From Lachnospiraceae bacterium (GTDB lineage: Bacteria > Bacillota > Clostridia > Lachnospirales > Lachnospiraceae): DNA of 64,000 nt. Positions 25,180 through 33,748 of this stretch are shown here, piece by piece. The position numbers were made by a program, and so were the translations under genes. How positions within the stretch are numbered: the stretch's first letter is position 1; each line of letters starts with the position of its first letter. The notes under the pieces are model-generated. The model worked only from the letters and a program-made list of their open reading frames with translations, had not been told where the DNA came from and ran no database searches. The DNA lies in assembly GCA_910574865.1 (NCBI GenBank), contig CAJTDN010000010.1:1-64000 (forward strand), written 5' to 3'.

Positions 25180-26259
25180 ATGAATGCATGGGTTTTACGA
25201 AATATAGGAGAAATTACATATGTTGACGTACCTATGCCGGAACCGGGTGAAGCGGAAGTGTTGGTTCGAGTAAAGGCGGCCGGGATTTGTGGTTCTGACA
25301 TTCCGCGCATTTATCGCGACGGCGCACATAAAATGCCATTGATTCCCGGACACGAGTTCGCCGGGGAAGTTGTGGGGCTTGGAAAGCGGTCGGATAAAGG
25401 ATGGTTGCACAAGCGCGTCGGTATATATCCGCTGATTCCATGTCATTCTTGTACGGCTTGTCAGAAAGGTCAGCATGAGATGTGCAGACAGTATGGCTAT
25501 CTCGGATCAAGGCGTGACGGCGGGTTTGCCGAATATGTGGTTGTTCCGCAAAATAATCTGATTGCGTTGCCCGGGTGTGTGTCATATGAGCAGGCGGCCA
25601 TGCTGGAGCCTTTGTCAGTGGCAATACATGCCATGCGCAGAGTTCCCGTCGTGCAAAACGATACGGTTACAGTGTGCGGACTGGGAACGATTGGCATGCT
25701 GCTTGTAATGCTTTTGTGGGAGCGCGGCATAGAGAATCTTTTACTCATAGGAAATAAAGAATATCAAAAACAGAAAGTACTGGCAATGGGAATACCAAAG
25801 GAACATTATTGCGACTGCAGAAATGAGGATGTGGAAGAATGGCTGGCGCAGCATACAGACGGAAACGGTACAGACGTATTTTTCGAATGCGTCGGCAGGA
25901 ATCTGACGGTTTCACGGGCGGTGAACCTGACGGCGGCAGGCGGAAGGATATGCCTTGTGGGAAATCCCCATACGGATATGACACTGGACAAACCGACTTA
26001 CTGGAAGATTCTTAGAAATCAGCTTTTGATGGCGGGCACATGGAATTCATCATTTTTTACGTCCGATGATACGGAAGAATCGGAAGGTACGGACTGGGAG
26101 TATGCGCTGATTATGTTGGAGCAGGGACGAATTCTGCCAAAGCAGCTGATATCACATCGGTTTGGTATGGCGCAACTGGATAAAGGACTGCGTATTATGC
26201 GGGATAAGACGGAAGGATATTTGAAAATTATGATGTGTGAAAACGGAGAACATTTATGA
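25180..26259 (+). CDS. zinc-dependent MDR dehydrogenase (polyol-phosphate dehydrogenase type)
   Basis: A 359-residue medium-chain dehydrogenase. CGSDIPRIY and [16 protein letters not shown] hold the catalytic Cys and the GHE motif, and a four-Cys structural zinc site is visible at [15 protein letters not shown]. The NAD(P)-binding stretch is [15 protein letters not shown]. It looks like the galactitol-1-phosphate/sorbitol dehydrogenase subgroup that also includes TarJ-like ribulose-5-phosphate reductases. Next to the IspD/TarI-like gene it likely reduces a pentulose 5-phosphate to a pentitol 5-phosphate. The ATG at 25180 follows AAAGGGGG. The stop overlaps the next gene by 4 bases. Confidence 0.82.
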   Translation: MNAWVLRNIGEITYVDVPMPEPGEAEVLVRVKAAGICGSDIPRIYRDGAHKMPLIPGHEFAGEVVGLGKRSDKGWLHKRVGIYPLIPCHSCTACQKGQHEMCRQYGYLGSRRDGGFAEYVVVPQNNLIALPGCVSYEQAAMLEPLSVAIHAMRRVPVVQNDTVTVCGLGTIGMLLVMLLWERGIENLLLIGNKEYQKQKVLAMGIPKEHYCDCRNEDVEEWLAQHTDGNGTDVFFECVGRNLTVSRAVNLTAAGGRICLVGNPHTDMTLDKPTYWKILRNQLLMAGTWNSSFFTSDDTEESEGTDWEYALIMLEQGRILPKQLISHRFGMAQLDKGLRIMRDKTEGYLKIMMCENGEHL

Positions 26260-27278
26260 AAAAATTAGTATGCATGCTTTTTATGATTGCCACTACCGCC
26301 CTCTTGGTGGCGGGTTGTGGAAACGGTTCGGCTTCGTCAGACGACAATTCAAAAACCGAACTTTTAAACGTTTCCTACGACCCCACGCGGGAGTTTTATT
26401 CGCAATATAATGAATTATTTTGCGCTCATTGGAAAAACGAGACGGGCGAGGACGTGGTTGTCACCCAGTCCCACGGCGGGTCGGGCTCGCAAGCGCGTTC
26501 CGTCATCGAGGGCAACGAAGCCGACGTGGTGACGCTCGCGCTCGCACACGACGTCGCGGCCATCGAGGAGGCCGGGCTGATTGACAACGGCTGGTCGAAG
26601 GAGTTTGACCTCGACAGCTCGCCATACACCTCGACCATTGTGTTCCTGGTGCGGGCGGGAAACGAAAAAAATATCAGGGACTGGGACGACCTGGTGAAGG
26701 ACGGAATTGAGATTATCACGCCGAACCCGAAGACGTCCGGCGGGGCCTGCTGGAACTTCCTGGCCGCCTGGGCCTACCGGCAGGAGCAAAACGGCGGGGA
26801 CGAGAAGGACACGGTTAAATTTATGGAAAAACTGTATAGGAACGTGCTGGTCTTGGATTCCGGCGCACGGGGGGCGACGAACACGTTCGTGGAGAACGGG
26901 CAGGGCGACGTGCTGATTGCCTGGGAGAACGAGGCGTACCTGGCGATGCGCGAGCACCCGGGCGAGTTCGAAATCGTGGCGCCGAGCGTCAGCATTTTGG
27001 CGCAGCCGTCCGTGGCCGTGGTGGACGAAAACGCCAGGGCGCATGGAACCGGGGAACTAGCCAAGGCGTATCTGGAATACCTTTACAGCGACGAGGCGCA
27101 GCGGCTGGCCGGGGAGAACTTTTACCGCCCGTCAAACGAGGAAGTCTTGCGGGAGTTTTCCGACCAGTTCGACCTGGAAATGAACCTCGTCACGATTGAG
27201 GACTTTGGCGGGTGGGATAAGGCCTATGAGACGTACTTTGCCGACGGGGCGGTGTTCGACCAGATTTACGCGCAGTAA
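26256..27278 (+). CDS. sbp: sulfate ABC transporter substrate-binding lipoprotein
   Basis: A 340-residue protein. The signal peptide ends in a lipobox LVAGC (C21), so the mature protein is a membrane-anchored lipoprotein. [42 protein letters not shown] and [18 protein letters not shown] are signatures of the Sbp/CysP family that binds sulfate. It is followed by the permease and ATPase genes. From about 26400 on, codons become strongly GC-rich compared with the preceding cluster; the first ~100 bases are AT-rich like the glycan locus. The start overlaps the preceding stop (ATGA), so it appears co-transcribed with it. Confidence 0.94.
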   Translation: MKKLVCMLFMIATTALLVAGCGNGSASSDDNSKTELLNVSYDPTREFYSQYNELFCAHWKNETGEDVVVTQSHGGSGSQARSVIEGNEADVVTLALAHDVAAIEEAGLIDNGWSKEFDLDSSPYTSTIVFLVRAGNEKNIRDWDDLVKDGIEIITPNPKTSGGACWNFLAAWAYRQEQNGGDEKDTVKFMEKLYRNVLVLDSGARGATNTFVENGQGDVLIAWENEAYLAMREHPGEFEIVAPSVSILAQPSVAVVDENARAHGTGELAKAYLEYLYSDEAQRLAGENFYRPSNEEVLREFSDQFDLEMNLVTIEDFGGWDKAYETYFADGAVFDQIYAQ

Positions 27279-27292
27279 GAAAGGAACTTTTC

Positions 27293-29026
27293 ATGGAGCA
27301 ACCAATCGTAAAGGTGAAAAATAAGAGGGGGGTCAGGGTCATTCCGGGGTTCGGGCTTTCCCTTGGCGTGACCATGGCGATGCTTGGCTGCGTAGTCTTA
27401 ATTCCTCTCGCTTCCCTCTTCTTAAGCGCGGGCAAGCTCGGGCTTGGGGAATTTTGGGCGGTGGTCACGTCGCCGCACGTCGTGTTTGGGTACGTGGTCA
27501 GCCTTTCCTGCGCCCTCGCGGCAGCCCTCATAAACGCGGTGTCCGGGATGATCCTGGCCTGGGTGCTGGTACGCTATGATTTTCCGGGGAAACGGCTGAT
27601 GGATGGGCTGGTCGAGTTGCCGTTTGCGTTGCCCACGGCGGTGGCCGGGATTTCCCTGACCTACCTTTATTCGGATCAGGGATGGATTGGGGGGCTGTTT
27701 GCCAAGATGGGAATTCCCATCGCGTACACGCGCGTCGGCATCACCATCGCCATGACCTTCGTGGGGATTCCCTTCGTCGTGCGGGCGGTGCAGCCGGTGC
27801 TGGAAAAGCTGGATAGGCAGTACGAGGAGGCCGCGACGATGCTGGGGGCCGGAAGGACACGCATTTTCTTTAAGGTGATATTGCCAGAGCTTTTCCCGGC
27901 ATTGCTTGCCGGGTTCGGGCTCGCCCTCGCCCGGGGCATCGGGGAATACGGGAGCGTGGTGTTCATCGCCGGGAACATTCCCTACAAGACGCAGATTGCC
28001 CCGCTCTTGATCATGTCGAAGCTGGAACAATATAAATATGGGGACGCGACGGCTATCGCTCTGGTGTTGCTGCTGGTTTCGTTTTTACTGATGCTGTCCA
28101 TTAATTCGGTGCAGATATACATGCAGAGGTTCAGCCATGGGCAGGATGCAGCCGGGGACGGCCTCAGTTCCCTGCGGAAGGTGACGGAACCGCACCACGA
28201 CGAGGGAAGCCCGCTTGTCAAGTACGTATTGGTTGGTGCCGGCGCCTTGTTCTTGGCGGTCATGCTCGTTCTGCCCTTGTGCGTGGTGGTGGTAAACGCG
28301 CTGAAGGACGGAATTGATGCGTATATGGAGGCGGTTCTGGATGAATACACGGTAAGGGCGTTCGGACTCACGGCGCTTTCCACGCTCGTCGCCGTCCTCG
28401 TGAACACGGTGTTCGGGATGTTCGCCGCGTTCTTGCTGTCGAAGTTTTATTTTCGCGGGCGGCAGGTCATCGCCACATTAATTGACCTCCCATTTTCCAT
28501 TTCGCCGGTCATTGCCGGCCTGGTGTTCATTTTGACGTTCGGAAATATCGGGTGGATGGGTGACTTTTTGAAAGTGCACGGAATAAAGATCGTGTTCGCG
28601 GTTCCAGGGGTCATACTGGCCACGGTCTTCGTGACGTTTCCCTTCGTCTTTCGCGAGTTGTTCCCCGTCATGAACGCACAAGGGAAGGACGAGGAAGAGG
28701 CGGCGGCCTTGATGGGCGCGGGCGGGTTCACCATTTTTCGGAAGATTACGTTCCCGCATGTTAAGTGGGCGTTGTTGTACGGGATGGTTCTTTGCGCCGC
28801 GCGGGCGATGGGCGAGTTCGGCGCCGTGTCGGTCATCTCGGGCCACTTGCGGGGGAAGACCAACACGCTCCCGCTCCACGTGGAAATCTTGTACAACGAA
28901 TTTCAAACGACGGCGGCCTTCGCGGTGTCTTCAATCCTGGTGATTTTGGCAGTTGTCATTTTGATTGTGAGGAACCTGGTCGAGTGGAAGAAGAAGGGGT
29001 ATGGTTCAGTCAGGGCGGCGCGGTAA
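27293..29026 (+). CDS. cysTW: fused sulfate ABC transporter permease (CysT-CysW in one chain)
   Basis: A 577-residue membrane protein with about twelve hydrophobic segments and two complete permease domains. Residues about 20-280 correspond to CysT (EAA loop EEAATMLGAGRTRIFFKVIL). After a polar linker (about 283-305), residues about 306-570 correspond to CysW (EAA loop EEEAAALMGAGGFTIFRKIT). The two are separate genes in most bacteria; here no stop or restart separates them. It forms the sulfate channel with the CysA homologue just downstream. The SD is AAAGGAAC, 14 bases after the sbp stop. Confidence 0.92.
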   Translation: MEQPIVKVKNKRGVRVIPGFGLSLGVTMAMLGCVVLIPLASLFLSAGKLGLGEFWAVVTSPHVVFGYVVSLSCALAAALINAVSGMILAWVLVRYDFPGKRLMDGLVELPFALPTAVAGISLTYLYSDQGWIGGLFAKMGIPIAYTRVGITIAMTFVGIPFVVRAVQPVLEKLDRQYEEAATMLGAGRTRIFFKVILPELFPALLAGFGLALARGIGEYGSVVFIAGNIPYKTQIAPLLIMSKLEQYKYGDATAIALVLLLVSFLLMLSINSVQIYMQRFSHGQDAAGDGLSSLRKVTEPHHDEGSPLVKYVLVGAGALFLAVMLVLPLCVVVVNALKDGIDAYMEAVLDEYTVRAFGLTALSTLVAVLVNTVFGMFAAFLLSKFYFRGRQVIATLIDLPFSISPVIAGLVFILTFGNIGWMGDFLKVHGIKIVFAVPGVILATVFVTFPFVFRELFPVMNAQGKDEEEAAALMGAGGFTIFRKITFPHVKWALLYGMVLCAARAMGEFGAVSVISGHLRGKTNTLPLHVEILYNEFQTTAAFAVSSILVILAVVILIVRNLVEWKKKGYGSVRAAR

Positions 29027-29056
29027 GCCGGGGGACGACGAATGGAGGGTCAATTC

Positions 29057-29788
29057 ATGTACGTGGAAATGAAGCACATTTTCAAGACGTTTGACGGGTT
29101 TTGTGCCTCGAACGACGTGAGTTTTGGAGTAAAAAAAGGACAGCTTGCGGCATTGCTCGGCCCTAGCGGGAGCGGGAAGACGACAATCCTGCGTATGATT
29201 GCCGGGCTTGACGCGCCGGATTCGGGTGACATCATGATTGACGGGGAACGGGTAAACCGCCTGCCGGGAAGCAGGCGCGGCATCGGCTTCGTGTTCCAGA
29301 ACTACGCGCTGTTCCGCTACATGACCGTGGCCGAGAACATCGCCTTCGGCCTGCAGGTGCAGAAAAAACCGAAAAACGAAATCCGGGAGCGGGTGGACCA
29401 GCTTTTGGAACTCATTTCCATGCCAGACCTGGGAAAGCGTTACCCGCACCAGCTTTCCGGCGGGCAGAAGCAGCGGGTAGCGTTCGCCCGCGCGTTGGCC
29501 CCGAACCCGCAGCTGCTTTTGCTGGACGAGCCGTTCGCGGCAATCGACGCGAAGGTGCGGCGGGAACTGCGGGGGTGGCTTAAGGACATGATCGCCCGGG
29601 TTGGCATCACGAGCATCTTCGTGACGCATGACCAGGAGGAGGCGATGGAGGTGGCGGACGTCATCATCCTCATGAACCGGGGCGGAATCGAGCAGATGGG
29701 AAGCGCGGGGGAGATTTGTGGGAATCCCCGCACGGACTTCGTCAGGGATTTTATCGACGCGGGACGGTACGAAGACATGAAGTTGTAA
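29057..29788 (+). CDS. cysA: sulfate ABC transporter ATP-binding protein, short form
   Basis: A 243-residue ABC ATPase with Walker A GPSGSGKTT, signature LSGGQKQR, Walker B LLLLDEPF and the H-loop VTHDQEEAM. The ATG at 29057, seven bases after GGAGGG (29044-29049), is preferred to the ATG at 29042. Typical CysA proteins are about 350 residues with a C-terminal regulatory TOBE domain; here the chain ends soon after the ATPase core, so that domain is missing. It energises the fused permease. Confidence 0.92.
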   Translation: MYVEMKHIFKTFDGFCASNDVSFGVKKGQLAALLGPSGSGKTTILRMIAGLDAPDSGDIMIDGERVNRLPGSRRGIGFVFQNYALFRYMTVAENIAFGLQVQKKPKNEIRERVDQLLELISMPDLGKRYPHQLSGGQKQRVAFARALAPNPQLLLLDEPFAAIDAKVRRELRGWLKDMIARVGITSIFVTHDQEEAMEVADVIILMNRGGIEQMGSAGEICGNPRTDFVRDFIDAGRYEDMKL

Positions 29789-29828
29789 GAATTTCCCCTG
29801 GCACAAGAAAGGCGGGGTATTCTCCTAC

Positions 29829-30842
29829 TCACTCAAGCAAGTCCGCGTACATTTCCCCCAGCCCTTTCGTCGGCCGCCATCCCAGTTCGCGCAATTTCTC
29901 CGAACTGAGGCGCAGGCCGGTGCTTGCGGCGTAACCGTGGACATTTTCTTCGGGAATGTCAAAGATAACATGGCTTTTTCCGGCGGAAAATCGTGCGCAA
30001 ACCAGATTTGCCATCTCGCGAATCGACATGGTGCAGGACTCGTTCACGACGTTGTACGCCTCTCCATCCGCGCCGCGCTCCAATATCGTGAGGATTCCGG
30101 CCACGGCATCCTCGATGGCACAGTAATTGCCCATGGATCTGCCATCCGTATGCAAAACGACATCCCTGCCTTCTTTTATGGCACGGGTAAACTGGGAAAA
30201 GACACGGTTATCCCCCGCGGGCACGCCGTGGCCGAAAGTCTGCGCGAGCCGGGCGATTTTAACGGGAAGCCCGTATTCTTTATAATTGGAAAAACAAACG
30301 TTCTCCGCCATGCGCTTGCCCAGCGGATAACAGCTCCGCGCGTTTAAAATGTCCACTTCCCCCTTGGAAACGTCCTCTTCCACGGCCAACTCTCCCGCCG
30401 GACAATCGAGGCTTCCATACACCTCCATCGAGGAAAGGTACACGACGCTCCTGGCATTGGCGTGTCTCGCCAGTTCCAGGACGTTTTGCGTCCCGACGAC
30501 GATGCCGCGCCCCACCTCCACCGGATGCGCCGCCATCTCCGCCGAGCTGGTGACTGCGGCACAGTGGATGACGTAATCGAACGAACGGCGGCTTGACGTT
30601 TGTACGGTTGATGCTTCCTCAAACGGGGCGGTTTCATCCACGGCCCGGGCCGCCGCTTCCAGTGCCGCCCAGTCGCATATGTCCGCCCGCGCAAATGTCA
30701 CGCCGCCCGGGAGTACCCGCCGCGCCTTGTCCAGGTCGCGCACCACCGCCGTAATCCGCGTGCCGGGATTTTCTTTTAATAAACGTTTTACCAGCATGGA
30801 GCCAATGTAGCCGGAGGCTCCCGTTATCAGATAATGTGCCAT
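29829..30842 (-). CDS. NAD-dependent nucleotide-sugar epimerase/dehydratase (SDR)
   Basis: A 337-residue extended SDR with a Rossmann loop LITGASGYIGSML (5-17), a Y-x3-K-type site in SCYPLGKRMAE and VIHCAAVTSS. It fits the general 4-epimerase/dTDP-4-dehydrorhamnose reductase group but no specific substrate motif is seen. The start at 30842 is set by AAAGGAG at 30849-30855. It is convergent with the sulfate transporter and reads toward it. Its 5' side carries a large inverted repeat and a family A repeat. It is GC-rich, like the resident genes. Confidence 0.8.
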   Translation of the reverse strand: MAHYLITGASGYIGSMLVKRLLKENPGTRITAVVRDLDKARRVLPGGVTFARADICDWAALEAAARAVDETAPFEEASTVQTSSRRSFDYVIHCAAVTSSAEMAAHPVEVGRGIVVGTQNVLELARHANARSVVYLSSMEVYGSLDCPAGELAVEEDVSKGEVDILNARSCYPLGKRMAENVCFSNYKEYGLPVKIARLAQTFGHGVPAGDNRVFSQFTRAIKEGRDVVLHTDGRSMGNYCAIEDAVAGILTILERGADGEAYNVVNESCTMSIREMANLVCARFSAGKSHVIFDIPEENVHGYAASTGLRLSSEKLRELGWRPTKGLGEMYADLLE

Positions 30843-30870
30843 GCCATGCTCCTTTATATTATGATGTTCG

Positions 30871-30965
30871 GGCTGTCGGGTAATGACTGCAGGCCCACAA
30901 TATATGCCGTGGCGCATCTGGATTTGCCGCCATATATTGTGGGTTTTCCGCATTACCCGACAGCC
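30871..30965. repeat. large perfect inverted repeat in the 5' region of the epimerase gene
   Basis: GGCTGTCGGGTAATG (30871-30885) is exactly complementary to CATTACCCGACAGCC (30951-30965). Inside it, CCCACAATATATG (30894-30906) pairs exactly with CATATATTGTGGG (30931-30943). The ~95-base unit would form a long interrupted hairpin in DNA or RNA. It directly abuts the family A repeat at 30968. The gap 30843-31345 contains, in order, this hairpin, the family A repeat, and an AT-rich stretch with a -10-like box. Confidence 0.75.
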
Positions 30966-30967
30966 CC

Positions 30968-31133
30968 ATGATACCCACGAGTTGCTCCGCACTACGTGCT
31001 CCCGCAACTCTAAAACACCTCAAATCCGCTCATTTTCCTACGGGAAATGGCTGCTTTTCGGTGTTTTGCGGGTCTCAAAGTCATGTATCGACATGCAAGC
31101 ATGTCATACATGGCCTTTTGACCCTGGTATCAT
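30968..31133. repeat. repeat family A, copy 1 (three-hairpin element)
   Basis: A 166-base element bounded by TGATACCCA and TGGTATCA. It contains three hairpins: GAGTTGC/GCAACTC (30979-31010); AAAACACC/GGTGTTTT (31012-31067) with an inner CATTTTCC/GGGAAATG; and CATGTAT-CGACATG/CATGTC-ATACATG (about 31082-31111). A second full copy lies at 38359-38522 with stem bases changed on both sides. No long coding frame is evident. It lies between the divergent epimerase and GH2 genes. Confidence 0.8.
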
Positions 31134-31292
31134 ATTATGAAAAAAAGCCAATCAATACAAATAGTCTACCATAGTGGTTTATCGTATACAAGTCCTTTTT
31201 CAAACTCCCAAAACATTTTTATTTTCGCAAAATACCACAAATTTTCTAACACAAAAGCAAATTTCTAGTCCCCCGCTCTCCTCTTTTTATTT

Positions 31293-31298
31293 TATAAT
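31293..31298 (+). promoter_or_regulatory. -10-like box upstream of the GH2 gene
   Basis: TATAAT at 31293-31298 lies about 48 bases before the GH2 start, in an AT-rich run. No convincing -35 is seen at the right distance (the -35 region is C-rich), so an activator or an extended -10 would be needed. Ribosome site AGAGGAGG is at 31332-31339. Confidence 0.4.
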
Positions 31299-31345
31299 AT
31301 TTATACATTATACACTCCGCCTTTTGGCGGAAGAGGAGGCATGAC

Positions 31346-33652
31346 ATGAGAAAGACAGAATTATTCAACGATAATTGGATTTTCCAATTGGAGGGCAAGG
31401 ATTGTGAGACGGTGAAGCTGCCCCATACGTGGAACGCGGTGGACGGCCAGGACGGCGGAGATGATTATTTCCGTGGTATCGGTACTTATCGAAAGACGTT
31501 TGCAAAACCGGACCTGAATGAAGGACAACGCTTATACGTGGAATTTCGCGGCGTGAATTCTTCGTCCGAAGTAAAAATCAACGGCAAGTCCGCCGCCACC
31601 CACGACGGCGGTTATTCCACGTTCCGCGTGGACGTAACGGACGAGTTGAAAGATGAAAACGTGTTGGAAGTCATTGCCGACAACAAGGCGAACGACCACG
31701 TTTACCCACAGCGGGCGGACTTCACGTTCTACGGCGGCATTTACCGCGACGTTTATCTGGTCACGGTGGACGCGGCGCATTTCAACCTTGATTATTATGG
31801 CGGAAACGGCTTCAAAATCACCCCTGTGGTAAATGGCGTGGCCGGCGCGATCCGCGGCACCGCCGATACGGCAGCGGACACGGGGTTCGCATCAGACGGC
31901 GCGACCGCCGAAGTCAAGCTAGAAGCCTACGTCACCGGCAAGGCCGACAGCGTGACGTTTACCATTCCCGGCGCGGGCACGGTAAGCGCGCCGGTCACCT
32001 ACGGTTTTGACGGTACGAACACGGCTGATGGCGCTGTCTGCGGCTACGCGGCAGCCAACATCACGATTGAAAACGTACATCTGTGGGACGGCCTTGACGA
32101 CCCATACTGCTACGACGCCAAGGCCGAACTAGTCGTAAGCGGACAGGTGACGGACACGGTGGATTCCTATTTCGGTTGCCGCACCTATTATGTTGACCCG
32201 GAGAAGGGCTTCTTCCTGAATGGCAGGAGTTATCCGCTGCACGGTGTTTCCCGCCATCAGGACCGCAGGGGCGTCGGGAACGCCCTGACGAAGGAAATGC
32301 ACGCGGAAGACATTGACATGATTCTCTCCATGGGAACGAACGCGATCCGTCTGGCGCATTACCAGCATGACCAGTATTTTTATGAGCTGTGCGACCGCAA
32401 AGGCCTGGTTGCCTGGGCGGAAATCCCCTATATTTCCATGCATTTGCCGAACGCCCGTGAAAATACCATCAGCCAGATGAGGGAACTGATCACGCAGAAT
32501 TACAACCACCCGTGTATCATTTGCTGGGCCTTGTCCAACGAAATCAGCCTGACCGGCGTGACGGACGACCTGATGGAAAACCACGTCATTTTGAACGACC
32601 TGGCACATGAAATGGATCCGACGCGTTTAACGACGATGGCCAACTTGTTCATGCTGGAAATTGATTCGCCGCTGGTTGACGTGCCGGACATCCGCTCCTA
32701 CAACTTGTACTATGGCTGGTACGTGGGCGAATTGGAGCAGAATGACGAATTTTTTGACGAATTCCATGCCAAATATCCGAACAAGGCAATCGGGTTATCC
32801 GAATACGGGGCGGACACGCATTACACGATCCAATCGCCAAACCCGGTGAAGGGTGATTATTCCGAGCAGTACCAAGCGTTATACCACGAGCACATGCTGG
32901 AAATGTTCTCGACGAGGCCGTACCTCTGGTCCACATTTGTCTGGAACATGTTCGACTTTGCCGCGGACGCCCGGGAAGAAGCCGGTGACAACGGCGTCAA
33001 CCACAAAGGCCTGATTTCTTTCGACCGCAAGGTGAAAAAAGACGCGTTTTACATTTACAAGGCATGGTGGAGCAAGGAGCCGTTCGTCCATGTATGCGGC
33101 AGCCGTTACGTGGACCGCGTGGAAGACGAGACGGAAATCAAGGTGTACACGAACCAGCCGAAGGTGGCCCTCTACGTGGACGGCTCGCTCGTGGAAGAAC
33201 AAGAAGGAAACCACGTTTTTACTTTCAAAATCTCCAACGTCGGCGAGCAGGCCGTTGAGGCGAAGGCTGGCGATTTAAGCGACCGCATTTCCATCCGCAA
33301 GGTGGACACGCCGAACCCGGCTTACGCTTTCAAGGAGCAGACTTCCGTAAAGAACTGGTTCGAGGAGGAAGGAATGGAAATCATTCCGGGATATTATTCC
33401 ATCAAGGACACGTTGGGCGACATTTGCAAGTCCCCGGAGGGAGCCGCCTTCGTCGAACAAATGCAGGCGCAGATGGCGAAGAATTCTTCCATGGCCTCCA
33501 TGGCCGAGGGCGTGGTCATGACCGACCAGATTAAGAAGATGATGGCACGCTTCACGGTCGAAAACTTGTTGAAGCAGGCAGGCGGCGACCCGGATCCACA
33601 GATGGTGGTGGCCATCAACAAGCAGCTGAGCAAGATTAAGAAGGTAGATTGA
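31346..33652 (+). CDS. glycoside hydrolase family 2 (beta-galactosidase-like)
   Basis: A 768-residue cytosolic enzyme (no signal peptide). The N-terminal jelly-roll domain has FNDNWIF, LPHTWN and YRKTF. The immunoglobulin-like domain is followed by a TIM barrel with the acid/base E399 in ALSNEIS and nucleophile E486 in GLSEYGAD. Other family marks are HGVSRHQDR and NAIRLAHYQ. The C-terminal ~80 residues are helical and not typical of GH2 catalysis. It hydrolyses a beta-linked sugar, most often beta-galactoside; beta-glucuronidase and mannosidase cannot be excluded without a substrate-specific motif. A strong terminator follows. Confidence 0.87.
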   Translation: MRKTELFNDNWIFQLEGKDCETVKLPHTWNAVDGQDGGDDYFRGIGTYRKTFAKPDLNEGQRLYVEFRGVNSSSEVKINGKSAATHDGGYSTFRVDVTDELKDENVLEVIADNKANDHVYPQRADFTFYGGIYRDVYLVTVDAAHFNLDYYGGNGFKITPVVNGVAGAIRGTADTAADTGFASDGATAEVKLEAYVTGKADSVTFTIPGAGTVSAPVTYGFDGTNTADGAVCGYAAANITIENVHLWDGLDDPYCYDAKAELVVSGQVTDTVDSYFGCRTYYVDPEKGFFLNGRSYPLHGVSRHQDRRGVGNALTKEMHAEDIDMILSMGTNAIRLAHYQHDQYFYELCDRKGLVAWAEIPYISMHLPNARENTISQMRELITQNYNHPCIICWALSNEISLTGVTDDLMENHVILNDLAHEMDPTRLTTMANLFMLEIDSPLVDVPDIRSYNLYYGWYVGELEQNDEFFDEFHAKYPNKAIGLSEYGADTHYTIQSPNPVKGDYSEQYQALYHEHMLEMFSTRPYLWSTFVWNMFDFAADAREEAGDNGVNHKGLISFDRKVKKDAFYIYKAWWSKEPFVHVCGSRYVDRVEDETEIKVYTNQPKVALYVDGSLVEEQEGNHVFTFKISNVGEQAVEAKAGDLSDRISIRKVDTPNPAYAFKEQTSVKNWFEEEGMEIIPGYYSIKDTLGDICKSPEGAAFVEQMQAQMAKNSSMASMAEGVVMTDQIKKMMARFTVENLLKQAGGDPDPQMVVAINKQLSKIKKVD

Positions 33653-33679
33653 CCAAGGAAATTTTCTTTTCAACCAGAT

Positions 33680-33722
33680 AAGGGAGGCACGGTTCACAAG
33701 AACCATGGCCTCCCTTATTTTT
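33680..33722 (+). terminator. intrinsic terminator after the GH2 gene
   Basis: AAGGGAGGC (33680-33688) pairs with GGCCTCCCTT (33707-33716), with an inner GGTTC/GAACC stem, followed by TTATTTTTAT. It is in the convergent gap between the GH2 and phosphoglucomutase genes. Confidence 0.85.
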
Positions 33723-33748
33723 ATGGCGGCGCGGATTACCCGTCAAGA

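Noticed and set aside
26415-29806. Long open frames on the minus strand opposite the sulfate importer
   Set aside because: They arise from the GC-rich third positions of the real + strand genes; they have no ribosome sites or recognisable domains, while the + strand genes carry full ABC motifs.
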